This document shows positions 5,934-7,322 of a stretch of DNA of 7,322 bases, piece by piece (the stretch's first letter is position 1; each line of letters starts with the position of its first letter). Where the stretch lies: NCBI GenBank assembly GCA_002469805.1, contig DKNW01000017.1, positions 1 through 7,322 of the forward strand, in the 5' to 3' direction. The translations under genes were made by a program, and so were the position numbers. The stretch is from Rhodobiaceae bacterium UBA7378. Its GTDB lineage: Bacteria; Pseudomonadota; Alphaproteobacteria; RS24. The notes below the pieces were generated by a model. That model had not been told where the DNA came from. It saw only the letters and a list, made by a program, of their open reading frames with translations, and searched no databases.

Positions 5934-5969
5934 GTTGCGCCCGCGCGGTCCACTGCGTGGGCGGGCAAC
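5934..5969. terminator. GC-rich hairpin between convergent genes, possible terminator
   Basis: The arms GTTGCGCCCGCGC (5934-5946) and 5955-5969 pair over about 13 base pairs, with one G-T wobble and a 2-base bulge, around an 8-base loop. It starts 4 bases after the AhpD-like stop and lies before the stop of the opposing sulfurtransferase. Neither side has a clear T run, so it may be a weak or factor-assisted terminator, or an RNA 3'-end stabiliser. Confidence 0.5.
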
Positions 5970-6002
5970 ACTACCCCACCGCGCTTGGGATGAAAAATTG
6001 CC

Positions 6003-6869
6003 CTATGCTTCGGATCCGACGGTCAATGGGCGCGCTGGATCAGCAGCCCACTCAGACATTGACCCATCGTAAACTCCCACATTTTGCTGGCCCAGCAACA
6101 TGCAAGCAAAGCCATCCAAAGTAGCTGCAATTCCGCCACCACAATAAATAAGGGTTCTGGATGCGCTTAACATGCGGCGCGCGTTTAACAATTGTTGTAG
6201 CTCGCCAGATGGGAGGAAGAACTCGTCACGCAGCACCTCGGCAAAAGGGAGTGAGCGACTGCCGGGAATATGCCCTTTCCGACCGTAATAAAAATCGCCC
6301 GTGCCTTCATATACGGCGGATGGAAGTGCATTAATGGTGCATATTTTATCTTGCATGCCTTGGACAACTTCATCGGTATCAACAAACAGTTCGGGACGAG
6401 GCGACGCAGTGAACACTGTCGGCGGGTAAATTTCTTCTCCACTTTTAGTGGGCAGCCCCGCGGAGAGCCAAGCGTTAAAGTTGCCGTTCAGCACGCGCAC
6501 ATTGCTATGACCAGCATAACGAAGCAACCACCATGCTCGCGTCGCCCACATGAGATGACTGGACGAATACAAAACCACAGGATTGTTATTGCCTATGCCA
6601 TCATTACCGATAGCCGTGCATAGCGCATCAATTGCTGGCAGTGTGTTGCTGTATACAGATGTTGTATCTGACCAGTTTTCACTGAGATTGATGAAACCAG
6701 CACCAGCAATATGGTGCTTGAGATAATCCGCGTGCCCAGGCTCAGATCTATAACCACCATCGCTATGATGCAGCACGACAGATGTATCAAAAACTCGCAG
6801 CGATGGATCGCTTATCTGCTCGGCAAGATCTTCGGCACTGATTAGAAATTCGGGGTGAACGTAGGACAT
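6003..6869 (-). CDS. Two-domain rhodanese-family sulfurtransferase (thiosulfate/3-mercaptopyruvate type)
   Basis: A 288-residue protein with the tandem rhodanese architecture and normal length (about 280-290). It would move sulfane sulfur from thiosulfate or 3-mercaptopyruvate to an acceptor such as cyanide or a thiol. The N-terminal domain (about 8-140) has YSSSHLMWA (101-109) where an active loop would be, with no Cys, as expected for the inactive half. The C-terminal domain (about 160-282) has GHIPGSRSLPF (199-209) and the active loop C243-GGGIAA, then YDGSMSEW (267-274). The uncharged loop is closer to 3-mercaptopyruvate enzymes (CGSGVTA) than to classical rhodanese (CRKGVTA), but this is only indicative. 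No signal peptide is present, so it is cytoplasmic. The start MSYVHPEFLIS fits the family, but no Shine-Dalgarno precedes ATG 6869. Confidence 0.9.
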   Translation of the reverse strand: MSYVHPEFLISAEDLAEQISDPSLRVFDTSVVLHHSDGGYRSEPGHADYLKHHIAGAGFINLSENWSDTTSVYSNTLPAIDALCTAIGNDGIGNNNPVVLYSSSHLMWATRAWWLLRYAGHSNVRVLNGNFNAWLSAGLPTKSGEEIYPPTVFTASPRPELFVDTDEVVQGMQDKICTINALPSAVYEGTGDFYYGRKGHIPGSRSLPFAEVLRDEFFLPSGELQQLLNARRMLSASRTLIYCGGGIAATLDGFACMLLGQQNVGVYDGSMSEWAADPARPLTVGSEA

Positions 6870-6978
6870 TAAAAAAACTCATTATGTTAATTTCTAAGCT
6901 GGATTTCCACGATTGCGCTTCTTGAAGATAAGCTATGCCAAATTCGGGCAAAGGTTCTCTAACCAAAAGTGTGCGCAT
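6787..6978 (-). CDS. Possible 63-residue leader ORF overlapping the sulfurtransferase start
   Basis: A reading frame of 63 codons opens at an ATG (6978) with AAGGTG ending 7 bases upstream, a better ribosome binding site than that of the sulfurtransferase. It overlaps the first 83 bases of the sulfurtransferase in another frame. The product (starting MRTLLVREPLPEFG, then basic and Ser-rich) resembles nothing recognised and has no clear membrane segment. It could be translated as a leader that couples ribosomes to the sulfurtransferase ATG, or it could be a chance frame. Confidence 0.25.
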   Translation of the reverse strand: MRTLLVREPLPEFGIAYLQEAQSWKSSLEINIMSFFNVLRSPRISNQCRRSCRADKRSIAASF

Positions 6979-7095
6979 CAGTGATCACCTTTTTATGAAT
7001 TCGTCCGAATCCTACACGAAACGCCCAGCTTTGTCATTTGACGTACAGCTATTGCATGGGCCTTAATTTGCGCGCCGGGCGAATTTTCTAGGCAC
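6870..7095. other. Sulfurtransferase upstream region
   Basis: This stretch lies between the sulfurtransferase ATG and the terminator of the upstream beta-barrel gene. It holds the candidate promoter at 7009-7037, the 8-base palindrome GTGATCAC at 6981-6988 and most of a possible leader ORF. Nothing else recognisable was found, and the plus strand carries no supported gene. Confidence 0.5.
7009..7037 (-). promoter_or_regulatory. Candidate sigma70-type promoter for the sulfurtransferase
   Basis: On the minus strand, ATGACA (7037-7032, five of six matches to TTGACA) and TAGGAT (7014-7009, four of six to TATAAT) are 17 bases apart. Transcription would start near 7002, giving a leader of about 130 bases before the sulfurtransferase ATG and about 24 bases before ATG 6978. 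The match is by eye only. Confidence 0.4.
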
Positions 7096-7124
7096 AAAAA
7101 AGGCGGGAGCAATGCCCCCGCCTT
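7096..7124 (-). terminator. Intrinsic terminator of the outer-membrane protein gene
   Basis: On the minus strand AAGGCGGG and CCCGCCTT form an 8-base-pair stem (7124-7117 with 7107-7100) around a 9-base loop, and the descending arm runs into six T (7101-7096). It begins 25 bases after the stop codon of the beta-barrel gene and would separate that gene from the sulfurtransferase. Confidence 0.85.
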
Positions 7125-7132
7125 CGTGCTCC

Positions 7133-7150
7133 AAAAACCTTCAGGTTTTT
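7133..7150 (-). other. AT-rich hairpin at the stop codon of the outer-membrane protein gene
   Basis: AAAAACC (7133-7139) and GGTTTTT (7144-7150) form a perfect 7-base-pair stem with a 4-base loop. The stem includes two bases of the TAA stop (7151-7149) and lies just before the GC-rich terminator. It may be an auxiliary part of the 3'-end structure or chance. Confidence 0.5.
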
Positions 7151-7322
7151 AGAATTCGTAACGGATCGACAGAGCAAGTTTGTAGGTCGATTCGTCTGAG
7201 CTGATCGTAGACGATTTCGAATTGAAGCTGTCATAGCTAAACTTATTGCCCGAAATCGTTGCGGTGATCACGTCTAGGTTGCCGTTATTATTATGCGAAA
7301 ATGTCTTAACCAGCCCGCGATC
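7149..7322 (-). CDS. C-terminal 57 residues of an outer-membrane beta-barrel protein, 5'-truncated by window edge
   Basis: Reading leftward from base 7322 gives 57 codons and a TAA at 7151-7149. The protein ends LALSIRYEF: alternating hydrophobic residues with a Tyr near the end and a terminal Phe, the C-terminal strand signal recognised by the BAM machinery. The preceding residues are rich in Asn, Ser, Thr and Lys (HNNNGN, NSKSSTISSDES), as in surface loops between strands such as LDVITATISG. This is a real gene end: the frame is open to the window edge and an intrinsic terminator follows. The start and most of the barrel lie to the right. Porin, OmpA-like barrel or another outer-membrane family cannot be distinguished from this fragment. 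Confidence 0.8.
   Translation of the reverse strand, partial: DRGLVKTFSHNNNGNLDVITATISGNKFSYDSFNSKSSTISSDESTYKLALSIRYEF

Noticed and set aside
5633..5971. A 112-codon minus-strand frame opposite the AhpD-like gene
   Set aside because: It is the antisense shadow of a gene with a signal peptide, CxxC motif and good ribosome binding site; its translation looks like no family.
6870..6978. Idea that the sulfurtransferase is frameshifted and really starts at ATG 6978
   Set aside because: The sulfurtransferase N-terminus (MSYVHPEFLIS) already matches where family members start and its length is normal, so no missing N-terminal part needs explaining.
1..7322. CRISPR array, insertion sequence, tRNA, rRNA or phage genes
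   Set aside because: No regularly spaced repeats, transposase or integrase motifs, tRNA cloverleaf or rRNA-like sequence were recognised on either strand.

Overview
The window carries about ten recognisable protein genes of a Gram-negative bacterium. A lipid A-type acyltransferase, an outer-membrane beta-barrel C-terminus and a lipoprotein with a lipobox point to a two-membrane cell. The protein styles (MCT-like MFS transporter, MAPEG proteins, MerC-domain protein, WGIxGE tautomerase) together with a base composition near 50% GC suggest an alphaproteobacterium, perhaps marine. That is an impression from the proteins; no rRNA or other marker gene is present to fix it.

Layout. (1) Bases 3-719, plus strand: the C-terminal 238 residues of an LpxL/HtrB-type acyltransferase, cut by the left edge. 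(2) Bases 723-4648, minus strand: six genes in one direction with gaps of 22 to about 65 bases. In transcription order they are a MerC-domain membrane protein, a MAPEG protein, a 4-oxalocrotonate tautomerase-like protein, a second and dissimilar MAPEG protein, an MFS transporter, and a GT10 (fucosyltransferase-fold) glycosyltransferase. The last gene meets the acyltransferase tail to tail with only 3 bases between stop codons. (3) Bases 4649-4846: a divergent intergenic region. (4) Bases 4847-5929, plus strand: a lipoprotein with a dimeric alpha-beta barrel (ABM/DUF3291-like) domain, then an exported AhpD-like CxxC protein. (5) Bases 6003-6869, minus strand: a two-domain rhodanese-type sulfurtransferase, preceded by a leader with a possible promoter and a short overlapping reading frame. 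(6) Bases 7096-7322, minus strand: the last 57 residues of an outer-membrane beta-barrel protein and its intrinsic terminator.

How they may work together. The MerC-MAPEG-tautomerase-MAPEG stretch looks like one transcription unit of small proteins whose families deal with thiols, soft metals or reactive organic compounds. The neighbouring exported CxxC protein and the sulfurtransferase share the sulfur/thiol theme, so a detoxification or redox neighbourhood is a reasonable hypothesis. It rests only on proximity and family membership. The GT10 enzyme and the acyltransferase at the left end fit cell-envelope glycolipid work. No mobile element, CRISPR array, tRNA or rRNA was seen. The nearest thing to an undescribed system is the six-gene minus-strand run and its divergent exported neighbours.
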